Assembly: GCF_014196525.1 (NCBI RefSeq)
Contig: NZ_JACIDX010000018.1
Location: 1 to 64,000, forward strand
DNA length: 64,000 nucleotides
Reading direction: 5' to 3'
Source of the DNA: Novosphingobium sediminicola
GTDB lineage: Bacteria; Pseudomonadota; Alphaproteobacteria; Sphingomonadales; Sphingomonadaceae
The translations under genes were made by a program, and so were the position numbers. The notes under the pieces were generated by a model. The model saw only the letters and a list, made by a program, of their open reading frames with translations, did not search any database and was not told the origin of the DNA. This document shows, in pieces, positions 1-6,840 of this stretch. How positions within the stretch are numbered: the stretch's first letter is position 1; every line of letters starts with the position of its first letter.

Positions 1-91
1 AGTTCGCTGTTCTCTTCGGCGATCGTTTCGTTCGGGCCATGGCGGCCTGATGTTCAACCGCCGCCCCGTACACGGAATTCCTGACACTCCC
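1..91 (-). mobile_element. Partial IS256-family-like element, one terminal end
   Basis: Positions 66-90 read like an outer inverted repeat of an IS256 (mutator-type) element, with the motif GTACACGGAATTCCTGACAC. On the minus strand an ATG at 40 opens a frame beginning MARTKRSPK that runs off the window, plausible for the start of an IS256-type transposase. Beyond about 91 the sequence becomes an IS110-like transposase, so this element appears to have inserted into it. The family assignment rests on the end motif and a few residues only, and the exact boundary is uncertain by a few bases. Confidence 0.4.
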
Positions 92-267
92 CCCGTAGCT
101 TCATAAGCGATTCGCTCAATCTTCCATTGGGCGAGCCAGCCTATCAGTTCCCTATGACCCTTGGCCGTGTTCGTGAACTGTCGTTCGCAGGCTGCAGGAT
201 AGGCAAACACATCAAGGGTTGCTTTGGAGATGTCGATGCCAACCGTCTGTGGTAGAGAGCTTTCCAT
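92..267 (-). pseudogene. IS110-family transposase, 5' fragment
   Basis: On the minus strand an ATG at 267 starts a frame beginning MESSLPQTVGIDISKATLDV, then about forty residues later ending in IAYEATGG. VGIDISKATLDVF is the first catalytic Asp block of the IS110 DEDD RuvC-like domain and YEATG is the second (Glu) block. After YEATG the frame loses all IS110 similarity at about 91, where an IS256-like terminal sequence begins. Only about 58 codons of a protein that is normally 300-430 residues remain, so it cannot be functional. The break is best explained by insertion of the neighbouring element. Confidence 0.6.
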
Positions 268-400
268 CTTTCCCGCCGTCCTATTCTTGTCATCCGGGCC
301 CGAAGCCCTGGTTTCCGTCCAGGCCTGTTGGAAAAGAAAGGGGTGATCACACTAATCGACGGTCCTTTATGACCGAGACAACTTCGATCCATCCCCTTCC

Positions 401-432
401 GCCCGATCCGGGGTGGCCACCCCGGATCGGGC
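401..432. repeat. Perfect 32-bp palindrome
   Basis: The two 16-bp halves (left half GCCCGATCCGGGGTGG) are exact reverse complements with no spacer. It lies about 135 bp upstream of the start of the IS110-like transposase fragment, in the region where IS110 elements keep their left end and bridge-RNA sequence. IS110 relatives often insert into palindromic repeats, so this may be the target site or the element end. A transcription-terminator role is less likely because no T-tract follows on either strand. Confidence 0.6.
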
Positions 433-559
433 ATCTCATGATGCCCCAGCAGGTAGAAATGTCATAAGACAAGACGACCCCATCACCATTGTCGCCCAAA
501 CCGGCTCTTCCGGGCACGACCCGATTGCGGACGTTCCAACTGTACATTACAATTTCACA

Positions 560-952
560 ATGAACTTCAATTGCACCAAGTTTGCTTTGTTCGCCGCTGC
601 TGCACTTGGTCTATCCAGTCCGAGCGTCAGCCGCATGCGGCCTACGTCAGTCTCGCCTCGTGACCTCGTTGGCACGTGGGCGGTGCTTCACGGCAACACA
701 AAGTCTGACGCTTGCTTGTCTGATTTCATATCAGATTTTTTACCGGATGGCAGGTACGGTGGAGACATGGAAGATGGCGTGTGGAGTTTGTCTGGCGATA
801 TTTTGACCGTAAAAATACTTCGTTCAAATTATGATACAGGCGGGGAAGGCCCGATGCGCCGTCTCCGTCGGCCGGACGTCCGAAGAATTCACGTCTCGAG
901 AAGACGAAATGGTCAAATTAATTTCGACCATGACATTGCAGTCAGATGTTGA
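560..952 (+). CDS. Small exported hypothetical protein
   Basis: The frame encodes 130 residues if translation begins at the ATG at 560. It opens with MNFNCTKFALFAAAALGLSS, which reads as a signal peptide with a hydrophobic core. The mature part contains DLVGTWAV and, further on, DGVWSLSGDILTV. This G-T-W ... G-x-W pattern is typical of small lipocalin-like or META-like secreted domains of unknown function. The last forty residues are unusually rich in arginine, so a frameshift near position 850 is possible. An upstream in-frame ATG exists at 413, but it would place the signal sequence internally. I do not recognise a named family. Confidence 0.4.
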   Translation: MNFNCTKFALFAAAALGLSSPSVSRMRPTSVSPRDLVGTWAVLHGNTKSDACLSDFISDFLPDGRYGGDMEDGVWSLSGDILTVKILRSNYDTGGEGPMRRLRRPDVRRIHVSRRRNGQINFDHDIAVRC

Positions 953-977
953 TTTCGGCCGGTTACCATAGCGCAAG

Positions 978-1130
978 ACGTCCGCTCCCCCTGCCTTAGC
1001 CGACTTCAGGGCGCCGTTGCGCTTCCCTGAAACCGGCCGCTCGTTGTCTCGACCACAACCTGAACCAATAGCCGCTTTGGATTGGCAGGACCGGGGCCTC
1101 TAGGGCCAGAATGTTGGGGGGAGCGGACGT
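978..1130. repeat. MITE-like inverted-repeat element
   Basis: A 14-bp sequence ACGTCCGCTCCCCC at 978-991 is repeated exactly in inverse orientation at 1117-1130, enclosing 125 bp with no credible gene. The size and perfect terminal inverted repeats resemble a miniature non-autonomous transposable element or a sphingomonad intergenic repeat. No target duplication is obvious. It sits between two small hypothetical genes in the island. Confidence 0.45.
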
Positions 1131-1132
1131 TT

Positions 1133-1426
1133 CTAACGCGCTGCATATGGGCAATTTGGTGCAAAGAAAAGTATGTAGGCCACGCACCCCATGAGCAGCA
1201 TTAAAGTTGCCTTGGTGAGCAATTTCCGCAATGATACCGAGGCGCTAGGAAATGGCCACATGCGAATACCAAGAGCGATACCACAGGCTCCGATAACATC
1301 TCCGATGACAGCTTGCCATCCCATGTAACCGCAGCGCCACTGACCACCCCACGCGATAGCATTGAACAGCGCTGCAGGAAGCAGTAAAAACCCGGCAACA
1401 ACAAGAGCGGAAACTCGGCTAACCAT
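1133..1426 (-). CDS. Small predicted membrane protein
   Basis: This 97-residue frame starts MVSRVSALVVAGFLLLPAAL and shows hydrophobic stretches at about residues 5-25, 37-57 and 72-90, consistent with three membrane-spanning helices. Polar and basic residues lie between them, including LRKLLTK before the last helix. I recognise no family. There is no strong ribosome-binding site before the ATG. It lies alone between the MITE-like repeat and the toxin gene in low-density island DNA, so it may be a decayed or orphan gene. Confidence 0.35.
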   Translation of the reverse strand: MVSRVSALVVAGFLLLPAALFNAIAWGGQWRCGYMGWQAVIGDVIGACGIALGIRMWPFPSASVSLRKLLTKATLMLLMGCVAYILFFAPNCPYAAR

Positions 1427-1671
1427 TTCTGATGGCTATCTAGCTTTATCAATGTCCGCAATGGGGTCGTGTCCGGAACGGCGCTTATCGTCGGAATATG
1501 GTGGAAACCCGTCGTCCCTCGCTGCTCAACTGTCTGGCGGCTTCCGGCGCATAACCTGTCGGTCGGCTAGCGACCATTTGTAGCTGTTAAAAGAGCAGGA
1601 GTTCGAAACCAGTTGCTGCCGTTCTTTGGCATGGTGAGCTGGTCATTATCGCGCTTGACCGCTTCGCGCGC

Positions 1672-2334
1672 TCACGGCTTGATGATATCGATCCCGGAAC
1701 GGGCGGCGAGGTCGGTCACGAGCTGCAGGGTCGTCGGGTCCGAGATAATGTCCACGGAAGAGAGCGGATTGAGGTCGCCAATGGCAACTCTATCGCCAAA
1801 GAGGAGCATGGCACGGTCCTCGTCGTATTTGTTTGACGTCCACACCATCCCGCCCACTGTCGGTCCAGAACCGTGAATAGCGGGCGACCAAAGCTGTGTC
1901 TGCGGATAGCAGGATTTCGGAGTATCGATCAGCTGGCCGCGGACCATATGCCATTTGAGCAGGTCAGCCGTGAAGAGCTTCGCTACGTCGATGTCGCGCG
2001 CCACCTCGACGGTCGAATAGACCAGCTTGGCGAGATCGGTCCAATAGACCGACTTGAAAAGCGCTGCTGGCTCAATGTCGTGATAGAGGGTCTCATAGAT
2101 CGCGCATTCGAGCGATGTTGCGGCGTAGGCCGTAGGCACGAATTTGCCGCCGACCCTGAATGGGGCGAAGCGTGTGTTTCCAAAGCCTGGATTAAAATCA
2201 ATCGCTCCGAACCGCTTGTCGTGAATGCGATGGATCACGGTACTTTTCGTGAGCGTATGAAGGTTGCACGACAGAGGAGACGGCGGCGGGGGCACTGTGG
2301 GCGGCGTGATGCCGCCCGATGAGGCGGCCGTCAT
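1672..2334 (-). CDS. RES-domain toxin (NAD+-degrading)
   Basis: This 220-residue protein belongs to the RES family, toxins known to phosphorolyse or hydrolyse NAD+. Conserved elements are visible: Arg55 in NTRFAP, Tyr70 in FVPTAY, and Glu81 in ECAIYETLYHD, matching the Arg-Tyr-Glu active-site set. A short proline-rich leader precedes the domain, longer than in most relatives. The start codon overlaps the stop of the upstream antitoxin by 4 nt (ATGA), so the two are translationally coupled, antitoxin first. The pair is probably an addiction module helping to keep the island. Confidence 0.85.
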   Translation of the reverse strand: MTAASSGGITPPTVPPPPSPLSCNLHTLTKSTVIHRIHDKRFGAIDFNPGFGNTRFAPFRVGGKFVPTAYAATSLECAIYETLYHDIEPAALFKSVYWTDLAKLVYSTVEVARDIDVAKLFTADLLKWHMVRGQLIDTPKSCYPQTQLWSPAIHGSGPTVGGMVWTSNKYDEDRAMLLFGDRVAIGDLNPLSSVDIISDPTTLQLVTDLAARSGIDIIKP

Positions 2335-3128
2335 CCGTCAACCGCTTCGCTTTGCTCGTGCGCCGCCTTGACCACACGCTGTGCGGAATCCAGCATCTCA
2401 TATGGCGCCCGGCCATCGAGCCAACTGTTGGTCGATACGAACCAGAAGGCCGTCTCCCAGGGAGAAAGGTCATCCGGCAATGCGCCCAAGATCTGCTGAA
2501 TGACAGCTAGCGGCTTGCCATCCTTGAACTGGAAGCCCGGATAGCGCTCCTGCCCCCGCCAACGGATCGAGAAAATCTTTTTCTCCGATTTCCACCGGGT
2601 TGCCGTCTGGCTGCGGTTACGTGCCGAATGGCCAGCCGCGGTCGCGAGTTCGTCGCTCGACAGGGTCTCGATCTTGTCCATGAAGCGCATTCGTGCGGTC
2701 GCGTTCATCCTATCGATCTGCTTTGTCGTGCGAGCGAGCGGATCATGTGTCTCGACGAGCGCGTCGACGAGCTTCTCGATGGTCTGCTCTGAATGCCTAC
2801 TTTTTACGTCGGGCAAAATCCGGCCAATCTGCGCGAGCAAATCCAGCGACTCGTCGACCACCACGGCCTGACGATTCAGCCTATTACGTAAAACCGTCCC
2901 CACTATGCGTTCAATGAACGCTCGGTCCGTGAAGAACTCCCCAACCTTCTCTCCGGTTGAGGCCGTGCCACGCTTTTGCCCAGCACCAGTCCGAACGCGT
3001 AGTCCCTTGGGCGCGGCTTGCGCATTCGTCACGACAAACGCCGACGTCAGATCGAGCGTGAGCTCAGCCGCTAATGCGCTGACGTCGTCAATGAGGACGC
3101 GCTTCGGAGAGTCGGTCTGGATAGCCAT
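2331..3128 (-). CDS. Xre/MbcA/ParS-type antitoxin of RES toxin
   Basis: This 265-residue protein lies immediately upstream of and overlapping the RES toxin. Its C-terminus (WFVSTNSWLDGRAPYEMLD, then VVKAAHEQ) matches the toxin-binding domain of Xre/MbcA/ParS antitoxins, where a W-L-G-x-x-P core recurs. The N-terminal 150 residues are longer than in compact Xre antitoxins and I could not identify a standard helix-turn-helix with confidence. It should neutralise the RES enzyme and probably represses the pair from the AT-rich promoter region just upstream (3129-3180). Confidence 0.75.
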   Translation of the reverse strand: MAIQTDSPKRVLIDDVSALAAELTLDLTSAFVVTNAQAAPKGLRVRTGAGQKRGTASTGEKVGEFFTDRAFIERIVGTVLRNRLNRQAVVVDESLDLLAQIGRILPDVKSRHSEQTIEKLVDALVETHDPLARTTKQIDRMNATARMRFMDKIETLSSDELATAAGHSARNRSQTATRWKSEKKIFSIRWRGQERYPGFQFKDGKPLAVIQQILGALPDDLSPWETAFWFVSTNSWLDGRAPYEMLDSAQRVVKAAHEQSEAVDG

Positions 3129-3541
3129 GCAGGGAAGTTAGATCAGTGATGATGAAAAGTAAATAACGCAATTCACGATGAAGCCGGGTTGAGGGAGCCG
3201 CGCGGCAGGACGACTGGCTCGCAACAGCCACTTCGTCATCTCAGGATTGCATGCCATCTTTGGCTATCGTGACCCGGACCGGGGGCAAAAGCGGTCGATC
3301 CGTTATCTCGCGCTTATTCCCGGAAGCGGCCCGATGGATAAGTCCAATTCAGGCCATGCTCCGTTTGCCGAGGGTCCCGCCGAAACGGCCGCTTCAGTGC
3401 TGGCTGATCGACGCCTTCTGCACCTTGGAAGGGGGCGGCTTCCGTCCGGCGGCTCGATGACGCTCAATCGGCAGCTCCTGTCAGATCCGGACGTTCACTT
3501 CACCACAGAGGAACGGCGATACCTGGGGTGCAACCGGACAC
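3129..3541. other. Intergenic stretch, no gene supported
   Basis: The first 50 bp are AT-rich and probably carry the promoter of the toxin-antitoxin pair reading leftward. The rest contains short open frames in two phases, the longest about 100 codons, but none has a recognisable domain or ribosome-binding site. It ends at the left inverted repeat of the IS3 element, and its last three bases (CAC, 3539-3541) form the target-site duplication of that element. Confidence 0.5.
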
Positions 3542-3605
3542 TGACGTGACCCCCTGATTTTCCTCCAAGCTTGATTAGAGTCCGGCCTGATGGAAGGACG
3601 GACGA

Positions 3606-3872
3606 ATGAAGCGAGCAAGGTTCACAGAAGAGCAGATCATCGGTGTGTTGAAGGAGCAGGAGACAGGCGCGAAGACCGCCGACCTGGCTCGACGCCACGG
3701 CGTATCGGAAGGGACCATCTACAACTGGAAGGCCAAGTACGGCGGCCTTGAGGTGTCTGAAGCAAAGCGGTTGCGGGCGCTTCAGGATGAGAATGCCAAG
3801 CTGAAGCGGTTGCTGGCCGAGGCGATGCTCGACAATGCTGGTCTGAAGGACCTTCTTTCAAAAAATTGGTGA
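3606..3872 (+). CDS. IS3-family transposase OrfA
   Basis: This 88-residue protein begins MKRARFTEEQIIGVLKEQE, a typical IS3 OrfA, with a helix-turn-helix of the transposase_8 family (about residues 10-45, DLARRHGVSEGTIYNWKAKY) and a leucine-zipper-like C-terminal segment. It binds the inverted repeats and is made alone or as an OrfAB fusion. The start at 3606 follows GGAAGGAC at a suitable distance. Its end overlaps orfB in the -1 frame at a slippery sequence. Confidence 0.9.
   Translation: MKRARFTEEQIIGVLKEQETGAKTADLARRHGVSEGTIYNWKAKYGGLEVSEAKRLRALQDENAKLKRLLAEAMLDNAGLKDLLSKNW
3860..3866 (+). other. Programmed -1 frameshift heptamer
   Basis: In the orfA frame the codons are TCA AAA AAT, giving the slippery heptamer A AAA AAT. 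Slipping back one base here joins OrfA to OrfB, whose frame is -1 relative to orfA. This is the standard way IS3 elements make the OrfAB transposase. Confidence 0.7.
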
Positions 3873-4414
3873 CGCCCGCTGCCAAGCGAGAGGCAGTCGC
3901 CCATCTTCAGGTGTCCATGGGGATGAGCGAGCGGCGGGCGTGTCGTGTCATAGGCGCTGATCGCAAGAGCATGCGCTACCGGCCTCAGGGGGATGATGAT
4001 GCCGAGCTTCGGGGGAAGCTGCGCGAGCTTGCTCAGCAACGCCGGCGGTTTGGCTATCGTCGCCTGCATATCCTGCTCCGGCGGGAGGGTATCGTGATCA
4101 ACCGCAAGAAAACCCAGCGCCTCTATCGAGAGGAGAAGCTGGCAGTTCGACGACGGCGCAATCGGCGCCGCGCCATAGGTGCGCGGGCACCGGCGCCGGT
4201 TCTGGCGTTGCCCAACCAGCGCTGGAGCCTGGATTTTGTCCATGACCAACTGGCTTCGGGGCGCCGGTTTCGCGTGTTGAACATTGTAGATGACGTGACC
4301 CGGGAATGCCTGCGGGCGGTCCCAGATACCTCGATTTCGGGGCGCAGGCTGGTGCGGGAACTGACCGATCTGATCGCTGAGCGGGGCAAGCCCCGCATGA
4401 TCGTCAGCGACAAC
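3866..4414 (+). pseudogene. IS3-family transposase OrfB, N-terminal part
   Basis: This is the first 183 codons of the DDE integrase-core transposase. The HTH_21-type segment (LRELAQQRRRFGYRRLHILL) is followed by the first catalytic Asp in QRWSLDFVHD and the second in MIVSDN. The frame is cut directly after Asp-Asn at 4414 by an IS110 element and continues at 6074 in the same frame, where GPEF follows. The third catalytic residue (Glu) is in the distal part, so neither piece can act alone. Reading on from 4415 adds about twenty unrelated codons before a stop. Confidence 0.85.
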
Positions 4415-4627
4415 GTCCTAGGTCGTGAAGCAGCACCGGAAAACGGCCTGCAAGTCTCGTTGCGCCGATTGTGATAGGCGCTGGTTTCATTCTGATCCAG
4501 ATGGCTTCCATCGTCAAGGAATGCACTCTCGGCCATAGCAAACACAGGATCCAGCGGCCGTACTGGTCGTGGTCCTCACCGTCCTTAAAATGAGATACCG
4601 ATGCCAGATGGAAGGCCCGAACATTAT

Positions 4628-5920
4628 CTACAGGGTCGCCGTAGCGCCCTCACGGCGCGACAGAGAGGGGTCCTTCCATCTGGTGTCCGCCCGCTCAACG
4701 AACGGACGGTACTCGGCTCCCGTCTTGATGACGGCGTGCGCGACGCGCGCCATCTTGGCGGTGAGTGCAGTCATCGCCTTGCGGCGGCGATCGGGGTCAT
4801 TACCGTAGCCGGCGACGTATCGTCCGAGCTTGTCACGGAAGCTGTTGTCGCGCTGGCGGACGGCAACTTGGGTCGCCATCCAGAAGGTACGCCGTAACCG
4901 GGCATTGCCGTACTTCGACAGCTTGGTTCGCCCGCGGAAAGTGCCCGACTGACATGTGGCCAGGTCGAGCCCACAAAACTTCAGGAATTGGCGGTGATGG
5001 TTGAAGCGCCGCAGATCGCCGGCCTCAGCGAGGATAGTGAGTGCATTGATCGGGCCGATCCCAGGGATCATGCGCAGGAGCTGGTAATCGCGGTTGCCGC
5101 TGAGAATGGCATGGGCAGTTCGCTCGATCTCGTCGCGTTGCCGGATCAGGCTGCGCGCCTGCGCGATCACCATGCGGAACATTGCGATCGAGACGGAATC
5201 TTCCTCGATCGGCAGTGCGATGGATGCGCAGGCGGTCTCATAAATATCGTTGAGCAACCGGGCCTTGGAAACCTTCCGGCCGACCAGTGCCCATGCCTCA
5301 CGTGCGAAGCCTTCCTGACCAAGCGCAGTCATGCTTGCCGGTGTGGGAAACCGCTCCAGCAAGGCCAGAAACCAGTCCGACCTGCTGTTGCCGGCGAAAC
5401 GTTCGATCTCCGGAAAATACAAAGGCAGATAGTGGGTCAGAATGCGGTGCCAAGTCTGGGTCTTCGCCTTGGAAATTGCCTCGTGCGTCTTCGACATATC
5501 CTGAAGATCGTTAATGCCGGCAGCCAGCGGATCGACGTAACGCTGAGTTGCACCGATCCGCAGCATGTGCAGGATCACCTGGGCATCCTTGGAATCGTTC
5601 TTGTCCCAACCGTTGTGCAGGGCTTCCCGCGTCCGTGCCAAGGCGACCGACGAAATCAGCCGCAGCTCGAAACCGGCAGCAAGGAGGCGGTGAGCCAGTG
5701 CCCGGTGATAGTTGCCGGTCGCTTCGAAGCCGACGACAATCGGCCTGCCGATATCCGTCAGATCATGTGCAAGCCGGTCGTAGTCCGCCTTCGTTGCCAT
5801 GACCGTCATGCGGCGACGTCGTCCGCCCTCGGGACGTTCAATTAGAACCTCCTGGCGGTGCTTTGACATATCGATGGCTACCAGCATGGCGTCGGCGGGA
5901 GTAGAACTGCGCTTAGTCAT
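4628..5920 (-). CDS. IS110-family transposase (DEDD)
   Basis: This is an intact 430-residue transposase. The N-terminal RuvC-like DEDD domain shows Asp17 (MLVAIDMSK), Glu66 (VVGFEATGNYHRAL) and the Asp pair at about 109/112 (KNDSKDA). The C-terminal transposase_20 domain follows a helical linker and contains LLRMIPGIGPINALTIL and SGTFRGRTKLSKYGN, the latter with the probable catalytic serine. Such enzymes recombine DNA under guidance of an RNA transcribed from the element's non-coding end. The start MTKRSSTPAD at 5920 is the first ATG of the frame. The gene looks complete and may still be mobile. Confidence 0.93.
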   Translation of the reverse strand: MTKRSSTPADAMLVAIDMSKHRQEVLIERPEGGRRRRMTVMATKADYDRLAHDLTDIGRPIVVGFEATGNYHRALAHRLLAAGFELRLISSVALARTREALHNGWDKNDSKDAQVILHMLRIGATQRYVDPLAAGINDLQDMSKTHEAISKAKTQTWHRILTHYLPLYFPEIERFAGNSRSDWFLALLERFPTPASMTALGQEGFAREAWALVGRKVSKARLLNDIYETACASIALPIEEDSVSIAMFRMVIAQARSLIRQRDEIERTAHAILSGNRDYQLLRMIPGIGPINALTILAEAGDLRRFNHHRQFLKFCGLDLATCQSGTFRGRTKLSKYGNARLRRTFWMATQVAVRQRDNSFRDKLGRYVAGYGNDPDRRRKAMTALTAKMARVAHAVIKTGAEYRPFVERADTRWKDPSLSRREGATATL

Positions 5921-6073
5921 GGTCGGTCAGTCCCCAAAGTGTTGAGTCGACAACTTCACTTTAGAGACCTGCTGGCCGGTCATGACCGCCTTGATGAAGC
6001 CGGCGGGCGCTACGCGCCCTTGTCTCCATCAAGGCGAATGCTGCCTTCAAGGGGTAGCTTCCCAATGTGCTAT
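5921..6073 (-). ncRNA. Candidate IS110 bridge-RNA region
   Basis: These 153 bp lie upstream of the transposase and run to the element end. IS110-group elements encode the target- and donor-recognising bridge RNA in this place. Hairpin-forming segments are visible, including GGGCGC/GCGCCC around a 3-nt loop at 6005-6019 and a CTTGATGAAGCC/GGC-type pairing nearby. The assignment is by position and structure only. The guide loops could not be matched to the target by eye. Confidence 0.35.
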
Positions 6074-6436
6074 GGCCCGGAATTCATCTCCAATGCCGTG
6101 CTTGCATGGTCTGGAGAGGCCGGCGTGGAGTGGCATTATATCGCGCCGGGCAAGCCGATGCAGAACGGCTATGTTGAGAGCTTCAACGGCCGGATGCGTG
6201 ACGAACTGCTCAACGAGACGCTGTTTCTCAACATGGATCATGCCCGCGTCCAGATTGCGGCCTGGGTAGAGGATTACAACCAGGAACGACCACACTCATC
6301 CCTTGGCTACGAAACTCCGGCGGCGTTTGCCGCCAAACTGCATAAGCAATGGCCTGCTGCGCTGCGCCCTACGGGCTCCGCTCCACAGGCCATTGCTTCA
6401 AACGCGCTCATGCGCAACAAAGCTGCTGGCCTCTAA
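6074..6436 (+). pseudogene. IS3-family transposase OrfB, C-terminal part
   Basis: The frame resumes with GPEFISNAVLAWSGEAG and continues through WHYIAPGKPMQNGYVESFNG, which carries the third catalytic residue (Glu) of the DDE triad, then DYNQERPHSSLGYETPAAFA, the conserved rve_3 tail. It ends at 6436, 32 bp before the right inverted repeat. Together with 3866-4414 it would give a normal OrfB of about 303 residues, so the only visible lesion is the IS110 insertion. Confidence 0.85.
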
Positions 6437-6597
6437 TCCCAACTGGCGGAAAGCTGGGGGTCACGTCACACAAGGTTAATTTCCAACGGCGGTTGTATAA
6501 ATGCATGCCCACCAAGGAAGAAGATTTCCTCCACGTCATTTTGATGATAACTTCCTTCAATGGCGGGCTGACCATCCATCAGAATGGATATGCCCAA

Positions 6598-6840
6598 ATG
6601 AAGGATTCCGTATCATCCAGCCATCTTCTGGCTACTCGGTTGAATGCTGTCTCAGACATTAATAGGCCGATCACTCTTCGCGTATCCGAAGTCCAGCGGA
6701 TAACCGGCCTTGGACGAACGAAGATCTACGCGCTCATTACCAATGGCGAACTTTCCATCGTCAAGATTGGTAGGGCCACATTGATCCCGCTATCCAGCTT
6801 GGAGGCATTGCTGGAACGTGGCCAGCAGCATCGCAGCTAA
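6598..6840 (+). CDS. AlpA/excisionase-like DNA-binding protein
   Basis: The 80-residue product has a MerR/AlpA-type helix-turn-helix: ITLRVSEVQRITGLGRTKIY, then ALITNGELSIVKIGR and a tail LIPLSSLEALLE typical of phage AlpA and excisionase proteins. Such proteins activate or direct P4-type integrases. I chose the ATG at 6598 because conserved sequence begins shortly after it; another in-frame ATG is at 6505. It converges on, and overlaps by 4 nt, the 3' end of the distal integrase, so it is likely part of the island's integration-excision module. Confidence 0.7.
   Translation: MKDSVSSSHLLATRLNAVSDINRPITLRVSEVQRITGLGRTKIYALITNGELSIVKIGRATLIPLSSLEALLERGQQHRS

Larger units (their letters stand above)
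4415..6073 (-). mobile_element. IS110-family element inserted in IS3 orfB
   Basis: The boundaries come from rebuilding the host reading frame: orfB reads ...GAC AAC at 4414 and resumes GGC CCG GAA TTC at 6074, giving D-N-G-P-E-F. The insert is 1659 bp and lacks clear terminal inverted repeats, as expected for IS110. Since G stands at both 4415 and 6074, the junction is ambiguous by one base. It carries one transposase on the minus strand with 153 bp upstream and 213 bp downstream non-coding. Confidence 0.8.
3542..6468 (+). mobile_element. IS3-family element interrupted by an IS110 element
   Basis: The left end (3542) reads TGACGTGACCCCC and the right end, read inward from 6468, is TGACGTGACCCCC as well, with partial similarity continuing. 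CAC at 3539-3541 and CAC at 6469-6471 form a 3-bp target duplication, normal for IS3 elements. Removing the inner insertion (4415-6073) leaves 1268 bp, a usual IS3 size, with orfA and orfB arranged for a -1 frameshift. OrfA resembles transposases of the IS407/IS51-type subgroups. The element is inactivated because orfB is split. Confidence 0.9.

Noticed and set aside
1630..1690. Possible remnant of a serine recombinase (GELVIIALDRFARSRL in the plus frame)
   Set aside because: The short match to the resolvase LDRLARS block is suggestive, but no further conserved residues can be followed on either side and the stretch overlaps the toxin 3' end.
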